A DNA stretch of 30,152 nucleotides from a virus: positions 1-30,152 of IMG/VR virus record IMGVR_UViG_3300031578_000246; one strand, written 5' to 3'. The notes under the pieces are model-generated. The model ran no database searches, was not told where the DNA came from, and was given only the letters and a program-made list of their open reading frames with translations. The position numbers were made by a program, and so were the translations under genes. Of the stretch, positions 1-7,644 are shown piece after piece (the first letter of the stretch is position 1; each line of letters opens with the position of its first letter).

Positions 1-1
1 A

Positions 2-889
2 GGTAATTTACAGATTATTATTTCAACCTGGCAATCCATCTATAAATTACCTTCTGCGTGGTTTGATAAATTCTTTTGTATATTTGGTGACGAATGCCAT
101 GGGTTCCAGGCGAGTTCATTATCGTCTATTATGAATAAAGCTAAGAATACCAAATACCGTATAGGCACCACAGGTACCTTGGATGGCACTACAGTTAACA
201 AACTTGTATTAGAGAGTCTATTTGGACCTGTCTATAATGTAACTACCACTAAGGCTTTACAAGAAGCAGGTACCGTTGCTGATCTAAAGATACGTATGAT
301 ACATCTATCCTATCCTAAGATTATCACCGACAATATACCAAAGAAGTTTTCATATAAGGATGAAATCAAGTTTTTAACTGAATATAAACCTCGTAATGAT
401 TTTATCGTTAATCTGGCCCTTAGTTTGAAAGGTAACACACTTATACTATTCCGTTTTGTAGAAACTCACGGAGAAGTACTATATAAGGACATACTGACTA
501 AAAAGGGTAAGAAACGAAAGGCCTTTTATATACACGGTAAAACCGATATGGATGATAGAGAAGCTGTTAGAGGTATTGTGGCCTCTCAAGAGGATGCTAT
601 TATCAATGCGTCCCTTGGTGTCTTCTCCACAGGAATTAATATACCTGAGATACACAATTGTATCTTTGCTAATCCTATGAAAGGACAAATAAAGGTATTA
701 CAGAGTATAGGTCGAACCCTTAGAAAAGTAGAAAGAGGTTCTAGATTATTTGACATAGTGGATGATTTAATGTATACTGGTAAAAGTAAACCAAATTATT
801 CTATGCAACACGGACTCGTTCGGAGACAAATATATCAGAACGAAGGATTTAATTTCACGATAGATAACATAAGGCTGGAACATATATGA
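2..889 (+). CDS. uvsW: UvsW-like recombination DNA helicase, 3' part
   Basis: C-terminal part of a superfamily 2 helicase; the gene starts before the window and the frame is open from base 2. Walker B/motif II reads DECH (codons at 89-100), followed by motif III TGTLDG just after an SIMNKAKN stretch, and motif VI SIGRTLRK near the end. This arrangement matches T4 UvsW, which unwinds D-loops, R-loops and stalled forks and helps switch the phage from origin-dependent to recombination-dependent replication. The ATG at 131 lies inside the helicase core, after motif II, so it is not the start. The stop overlaps the next start by an ATGA. Gene 55 and genes 46/47 lie downstream, as expected for a T4-like recombination cluster. 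Confidence 0.93.
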   Translation, partial: GNLQIIISTWQSIYKLPSAWFDKFFCIFGDECHGFQASSLSSIMNKAKNTKYRIGTTGTLDGTTVNKLVLESLFGPVYNVTTTKALQEAGTVADLKIRMIHLSYPKIITDNIPKKFSYKDEIKFLTEYKPRNDFIVNLALSLKGNTLILFRFVETHGEVLYKDILTKKGKKRKAFYIHGKTDMDDREAVRGIVASQEDAIINASLGVFSTGINIPEIHNCIFANPMKGQIKVLQSIGRTLRKVERGSRLFDIVDDLMYTGKSKPNYSMQHGLVRRQIYQNEGFNFTIDNIRLEHI

Positions 890-1278
890 GTGTAAAACAG
901 ATAAAGTTAATGAACGGGGAAGAAATCTTCTGTGATATACAAGAAGAAACCGAAACCGATCTAATAGCAATAGGTGTACTCGTTTTACGAGATACTGGTA
1001 GAGTTTATCATGATGATGGATTAGAAGCGAGGATTTTCAGTCTATTTCCATGGATGACATACCAATCAGAACTTAAGAATCTTATTCTTATTTCCAAGAA
1101 CTCGGTAGTCGGTAGTATGATACCTAGTAAATCAGCAATTGAGTATTATGAGTCTTCTTTGGATTGTCTGTCTGACATATGCGAGGGCGAGGAATTAATT
1201 GAGGATCTAAAAAGTATAGTATTAGATTCTGATAGGCCCAATGTTGTCAGCTTTCCCTCACGACCCACAAAACACTAG
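886..1278 (+). CDS. Small Sm-like (LSm/Hfq-fold) protein, putative
   Basis: 130 residues. The N-terminal half reads as short beta strands: VKQIKLMNGEEIFCDI, then a conserved-looking IAIGVLVLRD strand, then ISLFPWMTY-type residues and a strand LILISKNSVVGSM followed by a YYESSL helix start. The pattern 'KLxNGEE(I)' near the N-terminus is typical of small Sm-like proteins of T4-like marine phages, which form rings and may bind RNA. The C-terminal 40 residues are acidic and probably flexible. It overlaps the uvsW stop by four bases and so is probably translationally coupled to it. The function is inferred from fold resemblance only; it could be an unrelated small beta protein. Confidence 0.5.
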   Translation: MSVKQIKLMNGEEIFCDIQEETETDLIAIGVLVLRDTGRVYHDDGLEARIFSLFPWMTYQSELKNLILISKNSVVGSMIPSKSAIEYYESSLDCLSDICEGEELIEDLKSIVLDSDRPNVVSFPSRPTKH

Positions 1279-1288
1279 GAAACGGGTA

Positions 1289-1317
1289 TTGACGGGGGAG
1301 CGGCTGATGGCTTTTAT
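1289..1317 (+). promoter_or_regulatory. Possible sigma70-type promoter before gene 55
   Basis: TTGACG at 1289-1294, a 17-bp spacer and TTTTAT at 1312-1317 (four of six matches to TATAAT). It lies in the 87-bp gap before the gene 55 start. A good ribosome site AGGAG at 1352-1356 sits nine bases before that ATG. The -10 is poor, so this is only a candidate. Confidence 0.35.
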
Positions 1318-1365
1318 TTTAAAGGATTTTTTGTAGTTTGGCAAGTATTTTAGGAGATTTATATT

Positions 1366-2010
1366 ATGCCCGAAGTTAAAGCAGTAAAAAGAAAGAATGG
1401 AAAACGTGCGATAGAACATTATGTGGATAACAAATTGTTCTCTGAAAGCGTTGTGGATTATGTACACCTTAAACAGGAAGCCGAAGCGGCGGGTAAAACC
1501 CCACCTCAGGTGACCCATTATATAGCATCATGTTTCCTAAAGATTTGCGAAGGACTATCTCATAGTTTCAACTTTGTTAGGTATACCTACAGGGAAGAAA
1601 TGGTTATGGACGCAGTTGAGAACTGCTTGAAAGCAATTGGTAATTATGATATCGATAAGGCAACCCGCACAGGCAAACCTAATGCCTTCTCATATTTTAC
1701 CCAGATAGCCTGGTTTGCCTTTGTAAGACGCATTAATAAAGAGAAACGCCAACAAGACATTAAACTCAGGTATATGGCCCAGTCAGGGTTCGACGAGTTT
1801 ATGATATCCGAAGACGAAGATCCCGAAGCAGCCGCAGCGGTCCGTAGTTTCGTTGATTCATTATTACAGAGAATTGATGAAATTAAGGTTAAAGACCGTA
1901 AGGTGGATGAATATGCGAAAGAGGATAAAGCCCGCAAAAAACGTACTGTTATTGCTGACTCCGACCTAAGGGACTTCTTACACCTAGACGATTTGAATGA
2001 TATAGCTTGA
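1366..2010 (+). CDS. 55: Late-transcription sigma factor gp55
   Basis: 214 residues; T4 gp55 has 185. Residues about 80-130 carry the sigma region 2-like core (VENCLKAIGNYD, then KPNAFSYFTQIAWFAFVRRI, then a basic KEKRQQ), which is the diagnostic stretch of T4-type gp55. The family is a minimal sigma factor that replaces sigma70 on host RNA polymerase and reads late promoters with only a TATAAATA box, activated by the sliding clamp gp45. The C-terminus (SDLRDFLHLDDL, about 199-210) has the acidic-hydrophobic pattern expected of the clamp-binding tail. AGGAG precedes the ATG by nine bases. Two intergenic TATAAATA octamers in this window (16379 and 25075) are possible targets. Confidence 0.93.
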   Translation: MPEVKAVKRKNGKRAIEHYVDNKLFSESVVDYVHLKQEAEAAGKTPPQVTHYIASCFLKICEGLSHSFNFVRYTYREEMVMDAVENCLKAIGNYDIDKATRTGKPNAFSYFTQIAWFAFVRRINKEKRQQDIKLRYMAQSGFDEFMISEDEDPEAAAAVRSFVDSLLQRIDEIKVKDRKVDEYAKEDKARKKRTVIADSDLRDFLHLDDLNDIA

Positions 2011-2036
2011 CACACCAATTATTTTTGTTATATAAT
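2007..2036 (+). promoter_or_regulatory. Consensus sigma70 promoter for genes 47-46
   Basis: TTGACA (2007-2012), 18-bp spacer, TATAAT (2031-2036). The -35 hexamer overlaps the gene 55 stop codon. Start of gene 47 at 2065 follows after a leader of about 22 nt with AGGAT. Both hexamers match consensus exactly, so this is probably a strong early promoter read by the host polymerase. Confidence 0.75.
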
Positions 2037-2064
2037 AACTCCAATATTGATGTAGGATAGTTAT

Positions 2065-3129
2065 ATGCGTATTGCCCTTTTGAATGATACCCATTGTGGT
2101 ATTAGGAATTCTTCTGATATTTTTATCGGATATCAGGAACGATTTTATAATGAAATCTTTTTCCCCTATTGCCTAGAGAATGACATTAAACACATTCTAC
2201 ACCTAGGCGATTATTATGAACACCGCAGATTCATTAATTTCAAAGCACTTAGAAGTAACCGCAGGTGTTTCCTTGGTAAACTGAGGGAATATGGTATGAC
2301 CATGGATATTATACTTGGTAACCATGATGTATACTATAAGAATACCAATGACCTAAACTCTCTAAAGGAATTGTTAGGCCATTATATGAATGAGGTAAAT
2401 ATCATCACCAAACCTAAGGTTATGGATTATGATGGTATGAAGATGGCCCTTATACCATGGATTGCACCTGATATAGAAGTTGAGACAATGAAATTTCTAA
2501 AGAAGTGCAAATGTGATATAATTGGCGCTCACCTAGAATTGTCTGGATTCGATGTAACGCCTGGCCAGAAAATGATTGGGGGAATGGATGCAAAGATATT
2601 CTCAAAATTTGAAATGGTGTTATCAGGACATTACCATACTAAATCCAGTTCAGGTAATATTCATTACCTGGGATCTCAAATGGAGTTTTTTTGGAATGAC
2701 GCCCACGATTCAAAATATTTCCACGTACTTGATACGTCGGACCGTTCTTTGTTACCAATATTAAATCCTATCACTTTATTTGAAAAAATCTACTATGACG
2801 ATAGAGGAGATACCGATTACCTAACAACAGACGTATCCCACCTACGGGATAAGTTTATTAAATTGTACGTTATGAATAAATCAAATCCATTCGTGTTTGA
2901 CAGATTTCTTGATCGTATACAAGACCAACCCATACTTGAACTGAAGATTGCTGAGAATTTCCAAGAGTTTCTTGGTGAGTCGGTATCGGATGAACACGTA
3001 AAGTTGGAAAACACCGAGGAATTGTTGAACACGTATATTGATAGTATAGACACCGATCTAGACAAATCCAAGATTAAAAAATTGGTCAGTGAGTTGATGA
3101 CCGAATCTGAAAGCATGGAGATATCATAA
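2065..3129 (+). CDS. 47: Recombination nuclease subunit gp47 (Mre11-like)
   Basis: 354 residues (T4 gp47 is 339). All calcineurin-like phosphoesterase motifs are present: D8 and H10 in NDTHCG, GD (D49) in LHLGDYYE, LGNHD (N86-H87-D88), H156 in GAHLELSG and SGHYH (H189, H191). These residues bind two metal ions in the Mre11/SbcD family. With gp46 it forms the complex that resects double-strand ends to load UvsX for recombination-dependent replication, and it is also tied to host DNA breakdown in T4. It is the first gene after a consensus promoter, and its stop overlaps the gene 46 start in TAATG, indicating coupled synthesis of the two subunits. Confidence 0.95.
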   Translation: MRIALLNDTHCGIRNSSDIFIGYQERFYNEIFFPYCLENDIKHILHLGDYYEHRRFINFKALRSNRRCFLGKLREYGMTMDIILGNHDVYYKNTNDLNSLKELLGHYMNEVNIITKPKVMDYDGMKMALIPWIAPDIEVETMKFLKKCKCDIIGAHLELSGFDVTPGQKMIGGMDAKIFSKFEMVLSGHYHTKSSSGNIHYLGSQMEFFWNDAHDSKYFHVLDTSDRSLLPILNPITLFEKIYYDDRGDTDYLTTDVSHLRDKFIKLYVMNKSNPFVFDRFLDRIQDQPILELKIAENFQEFLGESVSDEHVKLENTEELLNTYIDSIDTDLDKSKIKKLVSELMTESESMEIS

Positions 3130-4844
3130 TGATTATATTCCAACGTCTTTCATGGGCTAATTTTCTAAGCACTGGTAACAACGTAACCACAATAGATTTA
3201 GAAAAGAATCCGTCTACCCTTGTTATTGGCACTAATGGTGCCGGTAAGTCCACCATGTTGGATGCTTTGTCCTTTGCGTTATTCGGTAAGGCCCACCGTA
3301 ACATTAACAAAGCGCAGATGATTAACTCCATTAATAGAAAACACTGTCTTGTTGAGGTAGACTTCTCTGTGCATAGTGCCCAGTATAAAATCGTGCGAGG
3401 CCTTAAACCAGCCAAGTTTGAAATTTGGAAAAATGGTGAATTGATTAACCAGAATTCCCACAATAAAGAATACCAGAAAATACTCGAACAGAATATCTTG
3501 AAATTGAACCATAAATCTTTCCACCAAATTGTGGTGTTGGGTTCGTCTTCCTTTATACCGTTTATGCAATTGACTTCCCAGAACCGTAGAGAAGTTATTG
3601 AGGATCTATTGGATATCAATGTTTTCTCCAAGATGAATGTTCTATTAAAGGAGAAGGTGGCTCTTGTACGGGATCAGTTAAGAGATATAGAATATCAGTC
3701 GGACCTTGAGGGAGCCCGCCTCGAGGCGGCTGAACAGAATGTCAATAAGATTAAGTCTATTAATAAAGAACACCGACAACATAAAGAATCTCAAATGGAA
3801 GAGATTAATGCTCAGATATCCGACCTGAATACTGAGGTCGAATCCCTACAACACGGTTTGGAAGAATCTAAGTCCTCGTTTGAAGATGAAAAACGCAAAC
3901 TTAAGAATACCAAATCTGGACTTGAAGAAGAAAAACGCACAGCAACCGTTGAGATATTGACGCTAGCGAAACACGCCAGATTTTTTGAGTCCAACGATGT
4001 TTGTCCTACGTGTGACCAAGATATTGACGAAAAGTTTAAGAAGACCCAGATTTCTGTGGCTGCTAAGAAGGCTAAAGATACCACCAAGGTGGTGAAAAAT
4101 TTGACTGAACAAATAGAAGCTGGAGAGGCGTACATTAAACATGTGGAGAATAGTCTAGAGGATATTCAAAACAAAACCATGACCATTCACGGTCATAGTC
4201 AGTCTATCGTGCAATTGTGTGCCCAGTTAATCCAACTCCAAAAGGACATAGACCTGATAAACACTGGTGCAGGAGACCTAACGGTCGCTAAGAAAGAGAT
4301 TGAGAAGTATAGAGATATACTCACCAAACTAGGAGACGACCAAGACGAATTAAAAGAGATTGCCTCGTACCAGCGGGTGGCACAGGAACTATTGAAAGAT
4401 ACAGGTATTAAAACTAAGATCATCAAACAGTACCTACCTGTTATCAATCAACTGGTTAACCAGTATCTACAGGTATTGGACTTCTTTGTGTATTTCAATC
4501 TGGACGAGAGTTTTACCGAAACTATTAGGTCACGACACCGTGATGATTTCTCCTATGACTCCTTTTCCGAAGGCGAGAAACAACGTATCGATTTGTCTCT
4601 GTTATTTACCTGGCGCCAGGTGGCCAAGATGAAAAACTCGGTAGCGACTAATCTTTTGATATTGGACGAAACATTCGATTCATCCCTTGATGCTGATGGT
4701 GTAGAGAATCTTATGAAAATTCTCCATACTCTTGACGCCGGCACTAATGTCTTTATTATATCTCACAAGACGGACCTGTTAGAAGGAAAGTTCGAAAATA
4801 AAATTGAGTTTCGTAAAGTCAAAAACTTCTCGGTGCTTGCATAA
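3129..4844 (+). CDS. 46: Recombination nuclease ATPase subunit gp46 (Rad50-like)
   Basis: 571 residues (T4 gp46 is 560). N-terminal Walker A GTNGAGKST at 34-42; long coiled-coil arms from about 190 to 420, interrupted by a zinc-hook CPTC (C292, C295); ABC signature SFSEGEKQR at 478-486; Walker B LLILDET at 509-515, followed by a D-loop and the switch histidine in ISHK. This is the complete SMC/Rad50/SbcC layout. Two molecules clamp DNA and, through ATP hydrolysis, drive the gp47 nuclease during end resection. It is the second gene of the 47-46 operon. In many T4-like phages gene 45 follows soon; here about 4.9 kb of accessory genes intervene. Confidence 0.95.
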   Translation: MIIFQRLSWANFLSTGNNVTTIDLEKNPSTLVIGTNGAGKSTMLDALSFALFGKAHRNINKAQMINSINRKHCLVEVDFSVHSAQYKIVRGLKPAKFEIWKNGELINQNSHNKEYQKILEQNILKLNHKSFHQIVVLGSSSFIPFMQLTSQNRREVIEDLLDINVFSKMNVLLKEKVALVRDQLRDIEYQSDLEGARLEAAEQNVNKIKSINKEHRQHKESQMEEINAQISDLNTEVESLQHGLEESKSSFEDEKRKLKNTKSGLEEEKRTATVEILTLAKHARFFESNDVCPTCDQDIDEKFKKTQISVAAKKAKDTTKVVKNLTEQIEAGEAYIKHVENSLEDIQNKTMTIHGHSQSIVQLCAQLIQLQKDIDLINTGAGDLTVAKKEIEKYRDILTKLGDDQDELKEIASYQRVAQELLKDTGIKTKIIKQYLPVINQLVNQYLQVLDFFVYFNLDESFTETIRSRHRDDFSYDSFSEGEKQRIDLSLLFTWRQVAKMKNSVATNLLILDETFDSSLDADGVENLMKILHTLDAGTNVFIISHKTDLLEGKFENKIEFRKVKNFSVLA

Positions 4845-4891
4845 AACGCAAGTATCCGTCACAAATATCTCACCTCCCTCACCTCCTTTAC

Positions 4892-4954
4892 GCCTCCTGC
4901 ACCGCGACCCAAACCTAATGTATTAGTATTGGTTTGTATTCGCGTTCAGGAGGC
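4892..4954 (+). repeat. Long imperfect inverted repeat / hairpin
   Basis: Outer arms GCCTCCTG (4892-4899) and CAGGAGGC (4947-4954) pair perfectly. Inside them CGCGA (4903-4907) pairs with TCGCG (4940-4944), then CAAACC (4910-4915) with GGTTTG (4931-4936), and AAT (4917-4919) with ATT (4928-4930), leaving an eight-base loop. About 22 base pairs with small internal bulges. No T-tract follows, so it is not a standard intrinsic terminator. It lies downstream of gene 46 and upstream of the tandem promoter cassettes. It could protect the 3' end of the 47-46 mRNA, end transcription in another way, or be a protein-binding site. A second small palindrome GAGGCGCCTC overlaps its right arm. Confidence 0.65.
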
Positions 4955-4984
4955 GCCTCTCCTGAGTCTCTCCTGCACTATTCT

Positions 4985-5046
4985 GTAAGTCATTGATTTC
5001 TATAGGTAATACCGTGGTTGACTTCTGGGTCGTTAACCCTCATAAT
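4985..5046 (+). promoter_or_regulatory. Promoter cassette A1 (repeated family)
   Basis: Upstream element GTAAGTCATTGATTTC (4985-5000), 17-bp gap, -35 TTGACT (5018-5023), 17-bp spacer, -10 CATAAT (5041-5046), then TTCACTTCAATTCGAGA. It is the first of two tandem copies before the CobT-like gene. Any transcript from here would also run through cassette A2. Confidence 0.75.
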
Positions 5047-5115
5047 TTCACTTCAATTCGAGAATGAAATAATTGAAAAACGTCTTACAAATCAACCACT
5101 TAGAACGCAAACCGC

Positions 5116-5177
5116 GTAAGTTATTGATTTCTATAACGAATATTGATGTTGACTTCTCGAAGAAATACCTTCATAAT
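5116..5177 (+). promoter_or_regulatory. Promoter cassette A2 (repeated family)
   Basis: Upstream element GTAAGTTATTGATTTC (5116-5131), 17-bp gap, -35 TTGACT (5149-5154), 17-bp spacer, -10 CATAAT (5172-5177). The predicted start near 5184 gives a leader of about 17 nt to the ATG at 5201. The leader contains GAGAG, which probably acts as the ribosome site. Confidence 0.78.
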
Positions 5178-5200
5178 GGCATTTCAAATTGAGAGAAACA

Positions 5201-7528
5201 ATGACAGTTAACAAGACAGTTAAATCGACACTCGCACGGCTCCTCGCTCAAGAGGATATACATGTAGAGCATAGAGGTGTAAGAACCGCTGGGTTTAACT
5301 TGAAGACTCGCGTATTGACTTTGCCCGTATGGGATGCAATGTCACCTGCGATGTATGACTATATGACCGCTCATGAAGTGGGTCATGCATTAGAGACACC
5401 TACCTCGGGTTGGATGGAAGCGGTAGAACGCCGCAAGGCCCTGAAAGGTTATTTGAATGTAATCGAAGACGTGCGCATCGAAAAGATTATGCGCCGCCGT
5501 TATCCTGGTCTGAAAAAAGACTTTACAGCAGCTTATGTTGAATTATATCAGCGTAACTTCTTTGGAGACGATGCACCTCATAAACCCCTATTAATCGACC
5601 GTATCAATTGTTACTATAAAGGTGGCACTATGATGGGTATTAACTTTACTGCGGAAGAAGCAGTATTGCGTGATAGGGTGGGAACAGTAAACACCTGGGA
5701 ACAAGTTGAGGAACTAGCGTTAGAAATACTCGAATTCGCCAAAGCGAATAAGACTCCTGAACCTGAAATTGAAGAAGAAAGCGGTACTGAGGAAAAGGTA
5801 GAGTATGTCCCTGTTCCTGAGGAATTCTCCGAAGAAGAATCTGAATCTGGTGAAGAATCCGAAGAGGACGCTGAAGGTGAAGAATCCGAGTCAGAAGAGG
5901 ACGCTGAAGGTGAAGAATCCGAAGAGGACGCTGAATCTGGTGAAGAATCCGAAGAGGACGCTGAAGGTGAAGAATCCGAAGAGGACGCTGAAGGTGAAGA
6001 ATCCGAAGAGGACGCTGAAGGTGGCGAAACTGACTCCGAGGAAGGGAATGATTCGGGTAGTGATGAATTGTCGGATGACGAAGTAGAATCCGAAACTGAT
6101 GAATTGCTGCAGAAAATGTTAGAGGAAACCTTTGGTTCTTCTAGGGAAAGGTTTCACCTACAAATCAATATTAACCCTAAAGTTAAAAACATAGAGAATA
6201 GGGTCGTGTCTTATGACACTATCCTGAGGGATATTGCGGATGAAAATGTTTATGTTAACATTGAACCCGAGCTCGAATCTCTTATGTCAGACTTCAACAA
6301 AGAAAACAAGGCTATTATAAACCACATGGTGCGCGAATTCGAAATGAAGAAACGCGCAGCAGAATATTCTAGAACGGCTACCTCCAAAACTGGAATTATA
6401 GATTGTTCTAAACTACACATGTACAAGTATTCTGACGATGTTTTTGCGCGTATGGACGTGACTCCTGATGGTAAGAACCATGGCATGATTATGTACGTGG
6501 ACTGGTCAGGATCAATGTCTAGTTCCCTCCATAATGTTGTTGAACAGTTAATCAACATGGTAGCATTTTGTCGTCAAGCAGGCATTGCCCACAGGGTCTT
6601 TGCCTTTACTGATGATAGCGGGGCCAGAACTTCTCTGCGTCAGCAACAAAAATCAGAATTAGAAATTGCGGACTGTGAACTTGATGTTAACAAGGTGTCC
6701 CTACTCGAACTTTTCAATTCAAACATGAATAAGTTAAAATACAGCAGGATGTCCAAATACTTACTGGCCTATTCTTCTGAAATATCCAGATCACAACGCC
6801 GCGGATACTGGCGTTCTGGAGGCTCAAGAAGTAAATTTGGTATGCCTTCAAAATATACCTTGAATGGTACTCCCCTGACAGAAGCTCTGGTTTTGTCCTT
6901 TCCTATGTTTGATAAATTCAAGTCAGATTCGAGAGCAGACGTTATTACTACTCTTTGGTTAACGGATGGCGGCGGGTGCGATCCCCTGTATAGGGATCCT
7001 GCGACAAAATCATCCCTACCTATGTCCCAGTCGGCAAAACGCCCTCGCGACGAGGAAGGCCGTTTGATGCCTTTACGCACCACAGTAACTAACCTTGTTA
7101 ACAAGGAGTCAATTGTGTTGCCTGACTATGCTACTAACGCGGATGGAATATGCGAAGCGTTACGCTCTATGTACATATCGTACACCGACAGTAACCTTCT
7201 GGGATACTTTGTGGTAGGAAGTACCCTTGCGCAATTTCAGCGTCATATACCTGCCATTGTTAAAAAGAAGTTTGGGGGTGGATATAGCCCTGAGTTTGAA
7301 GCGTATGCGAAAAAATGCGTAAAAGAAGGTTTGTGTGTCACTAAGGACACCTCCTATACGGAATACTATCTTATCAGTAACGATAAATTGAAGACTGAAT
7401 CGGATAATTTCGATTCAATACCTGAAGGCGCGACAACGCGGAAGATTGCTTCTGTTTATAAGAAAATGTCCAACAAAAAGAATAGCTCTAGGGTATTCGC
7501 TTCTAAGATGATGGAACTGGTCGCGTAA
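5201..7528 (+). CDS. Zinc metallopeptidase-like/VWA protein, CobT-like
   Basis: 775 residues from the ATG at 5201. An upstream TTG at 5189 would sit about five bases from the predicted transcript start, without a ribosome site. An HExxH zinc-binding motif is in HEVGHALE (H58, E59, H62), followed by NVIEDVRIE, where a third ligand may lie. Residues about 186-303 are extremely acidic and include six copies of a nine-residue unit GEESEEDAE. The C-terminal half is a von Willebrand A domain: MIDAS DWSGS (D434, S436, S438), a threonine in GTPLTEAL and an aspartate in LWLTDGG (D589). The order N-domain, acidic linker, VWA resembles cobaltochelatase CobT and other partners of MoxR ATPases. The next gene encodes such an ATPase. 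No CobN homologue is visible, so cobalt insertion is unlikely to be its job. Confidence 0.8.
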   Translation: MTVNKTVKSTLARLLAQEDIHVEHRGVRTAGFNLKTRVLTLPVWDAMSPAMYDYMTAHEVGHALETPTSGWMEAVERRKALKGYLNVIEDVRIEKIMRRRYPGLKKDFTAAYVELYQRNFFGDDAPHKPLLIDRINCYYKGGTMMGINFTAEEAVLRDRVGTVNTWEQVEELALEILEFAKANKTPEPEIEEESGTEEKVEYVPVPEEFSEEESESGEESEEDAEGEESESEEDAEGEESEEDAESGEESEEDAEGEESEEDAEGEESEEDAEGGETDSEEGNDSGSDELSDDEVESETDELLQKMLEETFGSSRERFHLQININPKVKNIENRVVSYDTILRDIADENVYVNIEPELESLMSDFNKENKAIINHMVREFEMKKRAAEYSRTATSKTGIIDCSKLHMYKYSDDVFARMDVTPDGKNHGMIMYVDWSGSMSSSLHNVVEQLINMVAFCRQAGIAHRVFAFTDDSGARTSLRQQQKSELEIADCELDVNKVSLLELFNSNMNKLKYSRMSKYLLAYSSEISRSQRRGYWRSGGSRSKFGMPSKYTLNGTPLTEALVLSFPMFDKFKSDSRADVITTLWLTDGGGCDPLYRDPATKSSLPMSQSAKRPRDEEGRLMPLRTTVTNLVNKESIVLPDYATNADGICEALRSMYISYTDSNLLGYFVVGSTLAQFQRHIPAIVKKKFGGGYSPEFEAYAKKCVKEGLCVTKDTSYTEYYLISNDKLKTESDNFDSIPEGATTRKIASVYKKMSNKKNSSRVFASKMMELVA
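5849..6019 (+). repeat. Six-copy 27-bp tandem repeat in coding sequence
   Basis: Six nearly identical units encoding GEESEEDAE (57 residues with a two-residue and a one-residue insertion). Units are the same at the DNA level apart from the insertions, so the array probably expanded recently by slippage or recombination. It makes a negatively charged, probably unfolded linker between the peptidase-like and VWA domains. Confidence 0.88.
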
Positions 7529-7615
7529 GTGATTGATTCTAAAGACAATAATCGTAAGTCATTGATTTCCAAGAGAATTATGAGGGTTGACTTATGTGCC
7601 CCAAACCTTCATAAT
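7525..7615 (+). promoter_or_regulatory. Promoter cassette B (repeated family, doubled upstream element)
   Basis: Upstream element 1 GTAAGTGATTGATTCT (7525-7540) overlaps the stop codon of the CobT-like gene. Element 2 GTAAGTCATTGATTTC (7554-7569) is followed, after 17 bp, by -35 TTGACT (7587-7592), a 17-bp spacer, -10 CATAAT (7610-7615) and then ACTTCAATGAGAGA. It drives the AAA+ gene at 7645 with a leader of about 23 nt. Confidence 0.8.
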
Positions 7616-7644
7616 GGCACTTCAATGAGAGAGGAAACAAGTAT

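Larger units (their letters stand above)
4845..5200. other. 356-bp gene-free control region between gene 46 and the CobT-like gene
   Basis: No credible gene. It holds a C/T-rich stretch (about 4870-4900), the long hairpin at 4892-4954, and two complete copies of the repeated promoter cassette (4985-5046 and 5116-5177). The 70 bp between the two cassettes are A-rich and show no other clear element. This is the largest non-coding gap in the window. Confidence 0.8.

Noticed and set aside
41-48. TATAAATT late-promoter-like sequence
   Set aside because: It falls inside the uvsW helicase core and has a mismatch in the last position.
5189-5200. TTG start for the CobT-like gene
   Set aside because: It lies about five bases after the predicted transcript start, with no room for a ribosome site; the ATG at 5201 follows GAGAG.
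5805-6086. Overlapping open frame rich in KNPKRTLKV
   Set aside because: It is open only because the 27-bp repeat of the real gene lacks stops in this frame too; no ribosome site and low complexity.
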